Shown: positions 16,106 to 25,211 of the stretch, one piece after another
Layout: every line of letters starts with the position of its first letter
How positions within the stretch are numbered: position 1 is the first letter of the stretch
Origin: Sphingobacterium thalpophilum
GTDB taxonomy: Bacteria > Bacteroidota > Bacteroidia > Sphingobacteriales > Sphingobacteriaceae
NCBI RefSeq assembly: GCF_038396785.1
Contig: NZ_CP151087.1
Span: forward strand, 2,108,001 to 2,172,000
DNA: 64,000 nucleotides
Direction of reading: 5' to 3'
Made by a program: the position numbers and the translations under genes
The notes under the pieces: model-generated
Database searches by the model: none
Told to the model about the DNA's origin: nothing
What the model saw: only the letters and a program-made list of their open reading frames with translations

Positions 16106-17212
16106 TCATTTCGATAAAGGATAAAAAGTCATCAATCTGCCATTAGCATCAATATCAATGACAAAATAATCGCCCTGATAATAAACGGCTTTTTTACCAT
16201 GCCGTTTAAATGGCCTTTTCTCTTTCTGAGAGAAATGTTTAGAAATCTCATCATGCACCAAATTCAAAACTATTTTAATCAAACGAATAATGGATTTATA
16301 ATCATACTGGAAAGAGGTCTTGTCGGAGAAACGTTCTCCAAGCTGATTTTCATAGACATGTCTTGAAAAGATATGAATAAAACGTTCATAATCTAACCAT
16401 ATTGGATATTTTGTATTGGTCAAATTTAAACCTTCGAAAATTGCAGATATTTTGATGAGTTGTAGTAAAGCACTCTGATATTTTTTTTCGAGATTTTTAA
16501 TATTCAGGGAAGCCTTTCTTAGTTCTCGATGTAAAATTTCAACACGCTTTTTCGTCCTTTTTTCGTTCATCTCTTTAAACCAATTCTCTTCTAATACACT
16601 TGCTCTACCCTGAAGGTATTTATTCTTTAAATAGTAATAATATATATAAGAATTGAGGTCGCCTGTGGCCGAGTCAACGAATAATCGATTATAATTTTCT
16701 TTATCTATTAATTTGCCATGTTTATCTAAGAGTAATGCTAAATATTGATAGTGCTCAAAAGGACATAATGCATAACCAGACTTAATTTTGTCCTCATACA
16801 TAAATATACTGAAGCTATCAACGTCTGTATCGGAAAAATCAACATCAACTTTAATCGGCTTAGGTAATTCTTTTATCTCTCTCGAAGCAAAGCTATAATT
16901 ATCTCCCAACGGATAATAGGTCAAACGCATAATCTCCGAAGTCGGAAACCCTATATTAAGAAGATTTGTTCTAAGGTCTTGATCTAACTTTTTCAACACA
17001 TCTTCAAATTTGACAAAACCATGGGTTCGAGGTGTGGGTCCAAACGCAATAGATTTTTCAAATTCTCGACACTCATCTCGCGTGTAGACAAAAACGCCAA
17101 CCAAATACTTCCCATACAGTCTATGACATTCAGTATCTGGAAAGAATTCTACACTGGCTGTATTACTATAACGACCACAGGAACAATAAATATCCTCCAA
17201 CGAATATCTCAT
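16106..17212 (-). CDS. unknown third gene of an IetAS-like locus, possible BECR-type nuclease domain
   Basis: 368 aa, no signal peptide. The family is not recognised. The N-terminus carries CSCGRY at residues 10-14. A helical, lysine-rich middle (about 205-260) leads to a C-terminal domain with IHIFSRHV (H280, R284, H285), then a basic patch KEKRPFKRHGKK and YFVIDIDANGRLMTFYP at the end. H-I-x-x-R-H followed by a late TFYP strand resembles barnase/EndoU/colicin-type (BECR) RNase toxin domains. That is a pattern match, not a proven homology. It starts 15 bp after the subtilase stop, so it is probably the last gene of the AAA-subtilase operon and could be a protease-controlled effector. Confidence 0.6.
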   Translation of the reverse strand: MRYSLEDIYCSCGRYSNTASVEFFPDTECHRLYGKYLVGVFVYTRDECREFEKSIAFGPTPRTHGFVKFEDVLKKLDQDLRTNLLNIGFPTSEIMRLTYYPLGDNYSFASREIKELPKPIKVDVDFSDTDVDSFSIFMYEDKIKSGYALCPFEHYQYLALLLDKHGKLIDKENYNRLFVDSATGDLNSYIYYYYLKNKYLQGRASVLEENWFKEMNEKRTKKRVEILHRELRKASLNIKNLEKKYQSALLQLIKISAIFEGLNLTNTKYPIWLDYERFIHIFSRHVYENQLGERFSDKTSFQYDYKSIIRLIKIVLNLVHDEISKHFSQKEKRPFKRHGKKAVYYQGDYFVIDIDANGRLMTFYPLSK

Positions 17213-17227
17213 AAAGCCAATAATCTT

Positions 17228-19741
17228 TTAGAACAATGCAATTTGACTTTCCTGCTCCACCTCCACATTAACCTGTGCCATTAGCTCATACAAAGGGATC
17301 TCACCATTCAGCACCTCAAAACTTACGACAAAAGCATAAGGCACTTCCTCTTCAAAATCTTTTTCCCATCCTTTATGCCCAACAATGGCAAAAGAAAGTT
17401 CCTCAGGTAGATTGTATGATTTCACCGTTGCCCAATCTTTCTGATTAGCATTTGCTTGCCGTTTAATCCCCTTCACAATACCCCAATTAGGGTTTTCATC
17501 TATAGCCCAAGAAATCCGAGTAGGTTGATCAAACGGACCACCATCTTCTATCGTACCACCTGCTTCCAAGTTCTTTAATACTTCCTGTTTAAATGCTTCA
17601 AAGGGTTGCCCCATTGGAGCAGACTGCCAAGATAGCCACGAGGAGAGATAAGAATTAATCCGACGACGGGTACGTCTAATTTTAGCGGTATAACACAGCG
17701 ATACCTCGATTAAAATATCATAATCTTCACCTTGTCGTCGAAGCGCCTCAGGTATCTGTATGGAATACAGATTGGCTTGTCCCGGCGAAATAGCCCCTGA
17801 TGTTGTGAATGTAATCCGTCTTGCGGAGTTTTCCACCGCACGTTCGGCATTGGGTATACCATAGCCATAGTGTCTAATATCTTCGATTGATGGCCTATTG
17901 CGAACATGCTCGGGCAACCGTGCAGATTGGATAAGCAAAGCTTTATGAAATAACGTTTCTTTCCCTGGAAATTGTAAGACCAATCTTGCGAGGATATGGG
18001 ACACTTTCGGCGCAGCAAAGGATGTACCGATGGAATCACGTGATACCCCCAGACCTTTGGATACAATTAATTCTGGACAAGTCTGATCTTTAACCACCAT
18101 GTTGTCCCCACGCTTCTCCGTCACCCAGTCACCACCATATTCGACCAGTTCGGGCTTGATCGAGTTCCACATCCCCAACCCGCATCTGGAAAAAGAAGAC
18201 ACATGGTCTCTATCACCAAAAGACTTGTGATCATCATCTTCGTAAGTATCCAAACAAACTGATCCTACCGTGATGGAAAACAAACTTTGAGCAGGATCGG
18301 CAATGCGTGATGCATTCTCTAATAAATATGCTGGATAATCTCTGCCGGATAATCGGTGATTCTTTATACCTGGGTTATTTGGGTGAAAGCTTTCATCTTT
18401 GATATTTCCCGCCGAGACTACAAATATATGTCCATCTTCGTGTGTTAGTCTATCCAATGAGGCGGCCCATTGGGACATGTGTGTCGTGCGGCAAGCGACT
18501 CGATTGTTTATCGAGACATTAAAGACATGTGCATCTCCGAATGTGTCACATACATCTTCCATCAGTTGTGGCGGAAAAATGCGAGAAGAGAGCTGATTAT
18601 CTCTGTTTAGCACCCTTGCATTATACAAATAACATGGGGGCTGATACATTCCTTTTGGTATTGTATTTCCATACAGCAGAGCACCGGCAACACGAGTGCC
18701 ATGGCCACCGTTAACGACTTCATCGGCGACAGTATCGGGTATATCAGGAACGAAATTTCTAGATCTTTCTGTAAGCACTGCAGGTGCTAATAATCGATGT
18801 CCTTCCATAATACCACTGTCTACAACACATACCTTTGGCGCGTCTTCCAGCGGTGGAAAAACATCTATAGCCCACTCCTCTCCTTCTCCTTCTAATGCCA
18901 CGGGGGAGTCTATCTCCGTCTTTTCAATCACCTCAAATACATACGGATAGTTAAGCACAAAATCTTTTAATACTGTTCCAGCTAGACGTACGCTAAAGCC
19001 AAAACTGTCTACCTCGGAAACGAAACCGCTGATGATCTCCGCATCATAGACTTCAAGAAAACGTTGTACATCTTCGTGCCTACTGAATTCAAAATCGTCT
19101 TTTTCTATCTCATATTGTTGATATCGATCTCTCCATCTTTCAATTCGCTGTTCATATCTTTCATCTGAATCTTCCCTATCTCTTGCAGGATACTCCGGCG
19201 CTTTCAAATAACAAGCGATCGACACATCTACGGTCAATATATCTTCGTCGCCTATCTGATCCCACCTTTTTTGCAACTCTTCAGAAAGAATCTGCTCGAC
19301 ACGCCAGTTCTGCCCCAGTACTATATCCCAAAGTTGAGCTGTATTAACTGCTTTGCCCTCTTCGACAAACTGCTTAATTTTCTTTTCAAGAGACTTAAAT
19401 CCGTCTACACTCGCACCAATAATAAATCCTTCGTCCTCTTCGGCGATAATCTCTATACCGAACCCTTTCAATGCTTCAACATCAAATCCGTCAGGGTCGA
19501 CTTGCAAGAATACTGGGATGATGTTTTCATCTAGATGAGGTAATCCTTTTTGCGCTCTTCCAACAAGTTCGTTTTGATACCGTTCCTTTACAGAGTTAGC
19601 ATTGCCTCCTATAAACGCACCATGGTTTCTGTTATTGTTACGATTTTCTGCTGTTCTCGGATGCGGAGGTCGAGGAGTTTGTGGAAATTTAAAATCACCT
19701 TTAAAAGAATCTTTCAAGGGAAGATGTGGAAATTTGGGCAT
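17228..19741 (-). CDS. IetS-like subtilisin (S8) protease
   Basis: 837 aa without a signal peptide, so intracellular. The S8 catalytic triad is complete: D308 (CVVDSG), H347 (NGGHGTRVAG), S574 (GTSFAAP), with oxyanion N446 (VSAGN). About 300 residues precede the protease domain and 200 follow. Directly upstream is a matching AAA ATPase. AAA ATPase plus cytosolic subtilase is the IetAS pair, first described on an Agrobacterium plasmid and later reported as anti-phage. An abortive response triggered by proteolysis is the usual proposal for such pairs; the target is unknown. GC content is similar to its partner. Confidence 0.88.
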   Translation of the reverse strand: MPKFPHLPLKDSFKGDFKFPQTPRPPHPRTAENRNNNRNHGAFIGGNANSVKERYQNELVGRAQKGLPHLDENIIPVFLQVDPDGFDVEALKGFGIEIIAEEDEGFIIGASVDGFKSLEKKIKQFVEEGKAVNTAQLWDIVLGQNWRVEQILSEELQKRWDQIGDEDILTVDVSIACYLKAPEYPARDREDSDERYEQRIERWRDRYQQYEIEKDDFEFSRHEDVQRFLEVYDAEIISGFVSEVDSFGFSVRLAGTVLKDFVLNYPYVFEVIEKTEIDSPVALEGEGEEWAIDVFPPLEDAPKVCVVDSGIMEGHRLLAPAVLTERSRNFVPDIPDTVADEVVNGGHGTRVAGALLYGNTIPKGMYQPPCYLYNARVLNRDNQLSSRIFPPQLMEDVCDTFGDAHVFNVSINNRVACRTTHMSQWAASLDRLTHEDGHIFVVSAGNIKDESFHPNNPGIKNHRLSGRDYPAYLLENASRIADPAQSLFSITVGSVCLDTYEDDDHKSFGDRDHVSSFSRCGLGMWNSIKPELVEYGGDWVTEKRGDNMVVKDQTCPELIVSKGLGVSRDSIGTSFAAPKVSHILARLVLQFPGKETLFHKALLIQSARLPEHVRNRPSIEDIRHYGYGIPNAERAVENSARRITFTTSGAISPGQANLYSIQIPEALRRQGEDYDILIEVSLCYTAKIRRTRRRINSYLSSWLSWQSAPMGQPFEAFKQEVLKNLEAGGTIEDGGPFDQPTRISWAIDENPNWGIVKGIKRQANANQKDWATVKSYNLPEELSFAIVGHKGWEKDFEEEVPYAFVVSFEVLNGEIPLYELMAQVNVEVEQESQIALF

Positions 19742-19784
19742 AAGTTAGTTGGTTAATTTAGGCTTACACGATATCCTTTACATA

Positions 19785-20780
19785 TTACGTTTTATAGTTT
19801 TTATTTTCTTGCATGGATTGAAGGAAATGCGTCATATCTACTTCCTGTTTCCCACTAAGCACAGCGATTTTGGCAGCGTCGAAAGCTATTTTTACAATAA
19901 GCGCAGCGGAATAGTTCAATAAATCTTTGGAGAGCTCATTCCATTTCACTTCTTTGGCAACTTTGATAGCTCCTAACGTATTTTTAAGTATACGAGTTAT
20001 TTCTTCATTGCCTGGCTTTGGCAATTCTATGATGTCATCGAATCGTCGGAATAACGCGGGATCTATCGTTCCTTGTAGATTGGTCGTTGCGATAACAATG
20101 CCGGGACCATCGAAATCTTCGAGAACGTTTAGTAAGATATTGACGACACGGTGCATCTCTCCTACGTCCTGTTTATCCCCGCGAGCTTTAGCGATAAAAT
20201 CAAATTCGTCCAGTAGTAAGACACAAGGATAGGAAGCTATCGCTTCAAATATTTTTTTTAGATTACTAGCGGACTCACCAAGATAAGAAGATATCATCGC
20301 TTCAAAACGTACTTTCAAAAACGGTAAACCTGTATTCCAAGCTATACGCTCGGCACTCATGCTCTTACCGCAACCAGGCGCTCCGTGTAATAAAATGCGT
20401 CTTTTTGGCTTCAAGCCAAACGCCGCTAATCGTTCTCGAGCGACATATTCTTTTTCTATTCGTTGGATTTTCCCTTCTATATCCCCGGGTAGTACCATCT
20501 CGTGACGCAATGTTTCGCGCGGTATTTCTACCGCAAGTGGAATATTCTTTCTATTGTCAGTGGGAATCGCGATCGTCGAACCAAAGATATTTTTAAGTTC
20601 TCCTTTTAAAGATTGCGTTGATTGCACATTTCGCTTTAGAATACCGGTCAACCGCTCAGCCAATTTGCTATGCCCTTTCTTACGCTCGGCATCGATAATA
20701 GCATCTGCTACCTTGACGATATCATCGTTAGGTTCCCCTTCAATGGAGCGAAATAACCGAAACATTAAGTCTTGATTCAT
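19785..20780 (-). CDS. IetA-like AAA ATPase
   Basis: 331 aa. Walker A HGAPGCGKS (residues 132-140), Walker B VLLLDEFDF (187-194), sensor region IATTN and arginine finger region LFRRFDDI. It belongs to the FtsH/VCP-like AAA class with a short helical N-terminus (about residues 1-60). It lies 43 bp before the subtilase gene on the same strand, the order seen in IetAS systems. Probable role: ATP-dependent sensing or presenting of substrate to the protease. It is the first gene of the three-gene operon. The upstream region is AT-rich and its promoter was not resolved. Confidence 0.88.
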   Translation of the reverse strand: MNQDLMFRLFRSIEGEPNDDIVKVADAIIDAERKKGHSKLAERLTGILKRNVQSTQSLKGELKNIFGSTIAIPTDNRKNIPLAVEIPRETLRHEMVLPGDIEGKIQRIEKEYVARERLAAFGLKPKRRILLHGAPGCGKSMSAERIAWNTGLPFLKVRFEAMISSYLGESASNLKKIFEAIASYPCVLLLDEFDFIAKARGDKQDVGEMHRVVNILLNVLEDFDGPGIVIATTNLQGTIDPALFRRFDDIIELPKPGNEEITRILKNTLGAIKVAKEVKWNELSKDLLNYSAALIVKIAFDAAKIAVLSGKQEVDMTHFLQSMQENKNYKT

Positions 20781-21235
20781 ACCGTTATAAGCGTTTTTGT
20801 TTATTGTATCCTTATTAAATATACGAAATTGTTTATAGAAAATGCAAAGATAAGAATTACAGAATTGGAATGCTAGCCTTTAAGTCAAGTATTCCAGAGC
20901 AAACGCATCTAGTTTGTTTTGACCATTTTGATAATACAAAATCCAATAGCAATATATTTTTTATTATATATTCGAATTCCTTCTTACTGTTGCAGCTGTT
21001 TTTCCTCAACATCAAGTCGCTAGCTCCCACATAGAATATTTGAAAGATCCTTTAACAACAATTTTATTATGATTTTTAAGTTTTGTTATCAAATTGTGGA
21101 CTTTCCTTTTCCGCTGCTTATCCTTAATCCAATCTGGCAATTTATTCCATTACAATGTTAATAGATAAATTGTGGACCTAGGAATAACCGATTAGGAGAA
21201 CGTAATAAGAGAAAGCTAGGACATACATATAATGA
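20781..21235. other. AT-rich intergenic stretch, no gene
   Basis: No credible gene is seen. An 11-bp direct repeat AAATTGTGGAC occurs at about 21091-21101 and 21167-21177. It must contain the promoter of the minus-strand IetA-like gene, but no clear TAnnTTTG box was found. Confidence 0.4.
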
Positions 21236-21337
21236 ATTGCCTATGCCATAGCCTTACAATCCATCGTCAAAGAATTCTTTAAGAAAGCTTCAGCGCTAGA
21301 CAAAAAAATAACAATTTACGGGTCCGCGTATAAATGA
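21236..21337 (+). pseudogene. short orphan coding-like fragment
   Basis: After an in-frame stop, a frame encodes 33 residues (ending SALDKKITIYGSAYK) to TGA at 21335-21337. It has coding-like composition but no start codon and no recognisable family. It is probably the tail of a lost gene. Confidence 0.2.
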
Positions 21338-21341
21338 TTAA

Positions 21342-23570
21342 TCAAGCAAAATAAATCTTCAGAACAGATCTAAATACCCCGATCACCTGGAGATCTACAG
21401 CCTCCTCATCTTTCAATACAATGGGACTGTAGGAGTCGTCTGAAGACTTGGGTAAGAGGATAATTTCCTGATGTTGCCAGCCCTCTTCCGTAATGGTCTT
21501 TTTACTCGAATATTCTTTAATGGTATAATTGGCTCCAAAATCGCGATCTTCAAAACTACTGGATTCAACCAAACAGATAAGGCCATTTCTGGAACCTCCC
21601 TGATAGCGCTCAAATAAACAGATCGAACCGTTGGGAATAATCTTGTTCATGGACTCCCCGATTACTTTACAGGCAAAGTAACGTTGTGAATCCTGATAGC
21701 GTTCTTCCACTTGAACATATTGCAAAGTCTCACTTTGTTGCAATTCGGAAAAATTGCCTGCTGCGATCTCAAGATCATAATACGGTATAGAACTCGCTGT
21801 AGGTTCAGAACTAATAAGCTGTGAAGAAGTGACACTCAAATCGTTTTCACTATTTCCAGTCACAACCTCCATATGTTGACTTAGATAGGCTTTAAGATTC
21901 GAATTACACACATAAACGTAGACGCCTCTAATCCCTCTAAACATCAACGTCTTGTAGATATTTTTAACATAGAATAATAAATCCAGGTCATCGGTGCTAT
22001 TCTTCCCGTTCGTATCTTTATATTCATCCCGATACACCACGATAGTTTTAGAAATAGGATCATAGTCGATCTCTTTACCAAAAACAATAGCGATATAATT
22101 TAGGTCATTGCCAAATACGGTGTGTATACTTCCTACTTCATTTATCGCATTTTTTGAATTGATCCAATCTTTAGCTGTCGAATTCCAACGAAGATCTATC
22201 CCCTCAATAGTCATATCGTAGAGATGCCTGTTTTTTTTGTCCTTTGTCTTATATTCCCAGCTAAAGCCTGCAACCAATCTAGACAGTCCCGTCTCTGCTT
22301 CCTTCTGGAAAACTTGACCACGCATCGCTACAAAACTGTCAAACAGCTTAAGCTCAAAATCATTCGATTCAAATCTTTCGTTAGGCAACAATTCCAAGTC
22401 AAACAACCGATGGACGAAATCAGTAAACAAGTCTCCTCCCTCGGAGCGAATTTGCGTCTGCAAGCGTACACTATCATATGCCTTAGAGTTCTTTAAAACT
22501 TCAAACCTTGAAGGTGGTAAATCAGTCGTACGGATAGATTGGTTGTTGTCATAAAAGAAAATCTGATTTTCCGACTGCTTCAAAACCCAATCCAACTCTG
22601 TTCCTTCGTTGATATCAAATCCAAGACGCATATTACTCTTATCAAAATCTCCATAACCAGATATATTTTTGCGTCTGCGCAGGCGATGGGCCTCATCCAC
22701 TAAAACCACCTTGTATGTTCGTTTTGAAATATCTGTTGGCGATATAACCATACTCGAACTGAGCTGATCAATATCTTTGAACACTTTCTGCAGGGTACTG
22801 CGCAAGGAGGTCATCGATACGACAATAGCGACTTGATCTTTAAGATCTTTTTCATTTTCTACTGTAATACCATGTTTGTCTCGATATGCATTAAGCAACT
22901 CGAATGCCTCCATCGAGAATTCATCCTTCATCTCAAACTGTTCAAAATAGCGTATGGGCGTAACAAGCAATTTAAGTACATAAATCGCAATGATAGTCTT
23001 ACCAGTACCTGCATTCCCCTGTATAAAGATACCTTTTTTGTCGTCCACGAGCATTTTCAAACAGGCCAGAACTGCCTGCTGCTGGTCTAGGTTCAAACTC
23101 TTGTAGGGTGAGTACTTAAAAACGTTGCTGTTAATGATCTCTTCAAAAGACGTGCGCGCTATTTTAAGTTCTTCGAGTTGTTTCCATATCTGCGGAAACA
23201 ATACCTCATATTCTTTCTTCTGGTGATAGTAGTGCCCGTTATTGCCAAGGTTGGCATTGATTAGTTTCAGACCCTTTTCTGCTGAAAAAAGGTTGATCAG
23301 GAATGCTTCTAAATGCAGGGTAACGGATTTGTTGAACAAATGGGAATAGATCGCATGTCGGATTAATAGGTCTTTCTTGCTGTCGTGTCTATTGTGGCTT
23401 GAAAAGCGGTTCTTGATATCGATAGATTCACCGATATAGATTGACCTTTTATCGTTGAGCAGATAAACAAGTGCACTGTTATAAAAATCTAGTTTGCTAT
23501 CTGTATCCTTAACCTCTCCTGTGCTACCGACGGGAACAATATGAACTTCTTTAATATCCAATTCTGACAT
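21342..23570 (-). CDS. GIY-YIG nuclease / DUF2075 helicase / S24 peptidase fusion
   Basis: 742 aa with three modules. Residues 30-115: GIY-YIG nuclease with ALVYLL and SIYIGES, R55 and E88 as catalytic candidates. Residues 150-590: superfamily-1-like DUF2075 ATPase with Walker A GNAGTGKT (185-192) and Walker B VVLVDEAHRLRRR (D292, E293), plus later motifs. Residues about 605-742: LexA/UmuD-like S24 domain with the serine in GESMNK (S640) and a lysine in YTIKEY (K685) at suitable spacing. DUF2075 proteins occur in defence islands. The S24 module suggests autocleavage after DNA damage. A MazG-like gene lies 10 bp upstream in the same operon. Confidence 0.85.
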   Translation of the reverse strand: MSELDIKEVHIVPVGSTGEVKDTDSKLDFYNSALVYLLNDKRSIYIGESIDIKNRFSSHNRHDSKKDLLIRHAIYSHLFNKSVTLHLEAFLINLFSAEKGLKLINANLGNNGHYYHQKKEYEVLFPQIWKQLEELKIARTSFEEIINSNVFKYSPYKSLNLDQQQAVLACLKMLVDDKKGIFIQGNAGTGKTIIAIYVLKLLVTPIRYFEQFEMKDEFSMEAFELLNAYRDKHGITVENEKDLKDQVAIVVSMTSLRSTLQKVFKDIDQLSSSMVISPTDISKRTYKVVLVDEAHRLRRRKNISGYGDFDKSNMRLGFDINEGTELDWVLKQSENQIFFYDNNQSIRTTDLPPSRFEVLKNSKAYDSVRLQTQIRSEGGDLFTDFVHRLFDLELLPNERFESNDFELKLFDSFVAMRGQVFQKEAETGLSRLVAGFSWEYKTKDKKNRHLYDMTIEGIDLRWNSTAKDWINSKNAINEVGSIHTVFGNDLNYIAIVFGKEIDYDPISKTIVVYRDEYKDTNGKNSTDDLDLLFYVKNIYKTLMFRGIRGVYVYVCNSNLKAYLSQHMEVVTGNSENDLSVTSSQLISSEPTASSIPYYDLEIAAGNFSELQQSETLQYVQVEERYQDSQRYFACKVIGESMNKIIPNGSICLFERYQGGSRNGLICLVESSSFEDRDFGANYTIKEYSSKKTITEEGWQHQEIILLPKSSDDSYSPIVLKDEEAVDLQVIGVFRSVLKIYFA

Positions 23571-23580
23571 GCGTTATTAA

Positions 23581-23910
23581 TTACAGTTCATTATACTTTT
23601 TAGCAGTTCCCTTGGCCTTTTCTACAGGATATTTTTCGTTATTGAGTTTCATCTTGTCCTCCACGATCTCCTTAACATCAAGTCCGTGCTTATCGGCAAG
23701 CAATAGTGCGTACATAAGCACATCGGCAAGCTCATTTTTCAACTTGTCAGGGTTGGCATCTTCATTTCCTTTCCACAGAAAAAGTTCCAGAAGCTCGGAA
23801 GCTTCGATGCTCAATGCCACCGCAAGATCCTTGGAATTGTGAAACTGCTCCCAATCTCTCGCATCTCTGAATGCTCTGATCTGTGCTATTAACCGCTGAA
23901 TATCCGACAT
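23581..23910 (-). CDS. MazG-like nucleotide pyrophosphohydrolase
   Basis: 109 aa, the size of the RS21-C6/dCTPase branch of MazG-like enzymes. The metal-binding helices show EASELLELFLW (ExxxE) and NELADVLMYALLLAD (ExxD), as in all-alpha NTP pyrophosphatases that hydrolyse (d)NTPs to monophosphate and pyrophosphate. It is translated just before the GIY-YIG/helicase fusion, with a 10-bp gap. Nucleotide depletion or sanitising as part of a two-gene defence unit is a plausible role, but housekeeping is also possible. Confidence 0.85.
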   Translation of the reverse strand: MSDIQRLIAQIRAFRDARDWEQFHNSKDLAVALSIEASELLELFLWKGNEDANPDKLKNELADVLMYALLLADKHGLDVKEIVEDKMKLNNEKYPVEKAKGTAKKYNEL

Positions 23911-23975
23911 GATAAAATCCTTTAACTAAAAACTGGCCTTTGTCCAAATATCCGAAATATTGTTTAGGAATAAAA

Positions 23976-24004
23976 GGAAAAAGCCACATCTCACGATATG
24001 GCTC
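23976..24004 (-). terminator. terminator of paralogue copy 1
   Basis: On the minus strand, the stem formed by 23995-24002 and 23983-23990 (GCCATATC/GATGTGGC) is followed by a short run of Ts. The same hairpin, with compensating G-U pairs, follows all four paralogues. Confidence 0.7.
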
Positions 24005-24034
24005 TACAACATATATATTTATTTGAGATGGCTC

Positions 24035-24481
24035 TTATTTATAAGAATTGATCGATTTGGATACTTTCCAGTCATTGCCCACACGCTCCAAAGTAACTAA
24101 ATCTGTTTTGGCGAAGTTTTCAAATTTCAAAGTCACTTTAGCGACCATATAGTCTGCCGATTCCTCGATGATATCAGTGCTTACTGTACAGTTTAGCTTT
24201 TCACCTTTTTGTTTTTTCAAGGATTTAATCACTTCGCTACGGCTGTTAGACTGTGCATTGATAGCTTGGATCTTTTGGTTGAAATCAGCTGCAAATAACT
24301 GCTCAACTCCTGCTGATTCGCCCTCTGTGGTTACCGCAACATAGTGTTCTAAAGCGAAGTCTGCTGTAGAAAGGTTAATGTTAGCTTTTGTTGCTTTTGC
24401 TCCAGGTCCTTCAGCTGCCATAGCGAAAGTAGATACTGCGATTAGGGCTGCTGCTGCGAATGTTTTTACTAGCGTTTTCAT
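24035..24481 (-). CDS. secreted 148-aa repeat-family protein, copy 1
   Basis: 148 aa from the ATG at 24481, the start shared by all copies; the frame is open to 24559. A signal peptide (LVKTFAAAALIAVSTFAMAA) precedes a mature domain of about 125 residues, with ADFALEHYVAVTTEGES, KKQKGEKLNC and a C-terminal GNDWKVSKSIN. This layout resembles small NTF2-like/lumazine-binding-like proteins in which a C-terminal DW-K strand ends the fold; function is unknown. It differs from copies 2-4 at a few positions. It has a good promoter and its own terminator, so it is a monocistronic unit. Confidence 0.75.
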   Translation of the reverse strand: MKTLVKTFAAAALIAVSTFAMAAEGPGAKATKANINLSTADFALEHYVAVTTEGESAGVEQLFAADFNQKIQAINAQSNSRSEVIKSLKKQKGEKLNCTVSTDIIEESADYMVAKVTLKFENFAKTDLVTLERVGNDWKVSKSINSYK

Positions 24482-24528
24482 AATGTCTTTTTTTATAGTG
24501 TTAGTTCTGTTGTTCTTATTTGTTGACT

Positions 24529-24559
24529 CAAAACTACGACATAATACGCCCTTAGCCAA
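24529..24559 (-). promoter_or_regulatory. Bacteroidota-type promoter of paralogue copy 1
   Basis: On the minus strand, TTGG (24559-24556) lies 19 bp before TAGTTTTG (24536-24529), a perfect TAnnTTTG box. The region continues upstream with a block also conserved before copies 2 and 3 (CGATCGGGAAAACTCGG at about 24575-24591 on the plus strand). Copy 4 has lost this whole region. Confidence 0.6.
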
Positions 24560-24621
24560 TCGGCTTTAGACCAACGATCGGGAAAACTCGGTGAATGGCG
24601 GGAATAGGTAGGTAAGTCTGC

Positions 24622-24780
24622 TTCGTATCAGATTCGTACCACGTTCGGATCATCAATAGATATTGTACAGACACTCAACAGACCTTGTCCAGTCTCTGTA
24701 CAGGGAAAAACTGGTCAGAGACAAGTCAACAATAGAACACTACACGCCCTGATCCGAAGGCTGTACGAAGCAGGTACGAA
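24622..24780. repeat. 11-bp-phased mirrored array D
   Basis: TTCG starts at 24622, 24633 and 24644. CGAA starts at 24755, 24766 and 24777. All steps are 11 bp and the halves are symmetric about 24701. Inside, ACAG-type cores start at 24667, 24678, 24689 (CCAG) and 24700, again 11 bp apart. A 7-bp inverted repeat, GTCTCTG (24692-24698) with CAGAGAC (24716-24722), lies at the centre. The design matches array C. Confidence 0.75.
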
Positions 24781-24845
24781 TATAACCCCTATAAAAGTTA
24801 TTTAAACTCATCCCTAATTAGCAGTTTTTAGCAAATAATGCCTAG

Positions 24846-24995
24846 TGCAGCGACGAAATCCTTGAGTTCGTGTTGGAGCGATCACTGAGATACCATGTTT
24901 TTGGTCATAACCATGCAGGCTATGGTAAGAGGAAAACTAAGGCTATCCAGTTCATCAACGCTTCCTCGTATGAGCTGTTGAAGGAAAAGGTGTGA
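24846..24995 (+). pseudogene. metallophosphoesterase C-terminal fragment
   Basis: An open frame encodes DEILEFVLERSLRYHVFGHN, then HAGYGKRKTKAIQFINASSY and a TGA at 24993-24995. FGHNHAGYG followed by FINAS is the C-terminal signature of calcineurin-like phosphoesterases. No start or N-terminal domain exists. The same frame stays coding-like beyond the TGA to about 25110, suggesting an in-frame stop within a larger relic. Confidence 0.45.
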
Positions 24996-25153
24996 TTAAA
25001 CTACACGACCAACTCAAGTGTATTCAAGATCTATAAACGAGGTGATACTACTATCTTTCTACTAATTCTTCTACTTTCTTTCTACTTAATTATTGTAATT
25101 GCGATCCACTAGCTGGCTATCCCCGAGGCAACTCGCTATTTTAAATAGATCAT

Positions 25154-25181
25154 GAAAAAGCCACATCTCCCGACATGGCTT
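25154..25181 (-). terminator. terminator of paralogue copy 2
   Basis: GCCATGTC/GATGTGGC stem (25179-25172 and 25167-25160, minus strand) with G-U pairs, followed by Ts. It lies 30 bp after the stop of copy 2. Confidence 0.7.
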
Positions 25182-25211
25182 TACAACATATATATTTATT
25201 TGAAATCGCCC

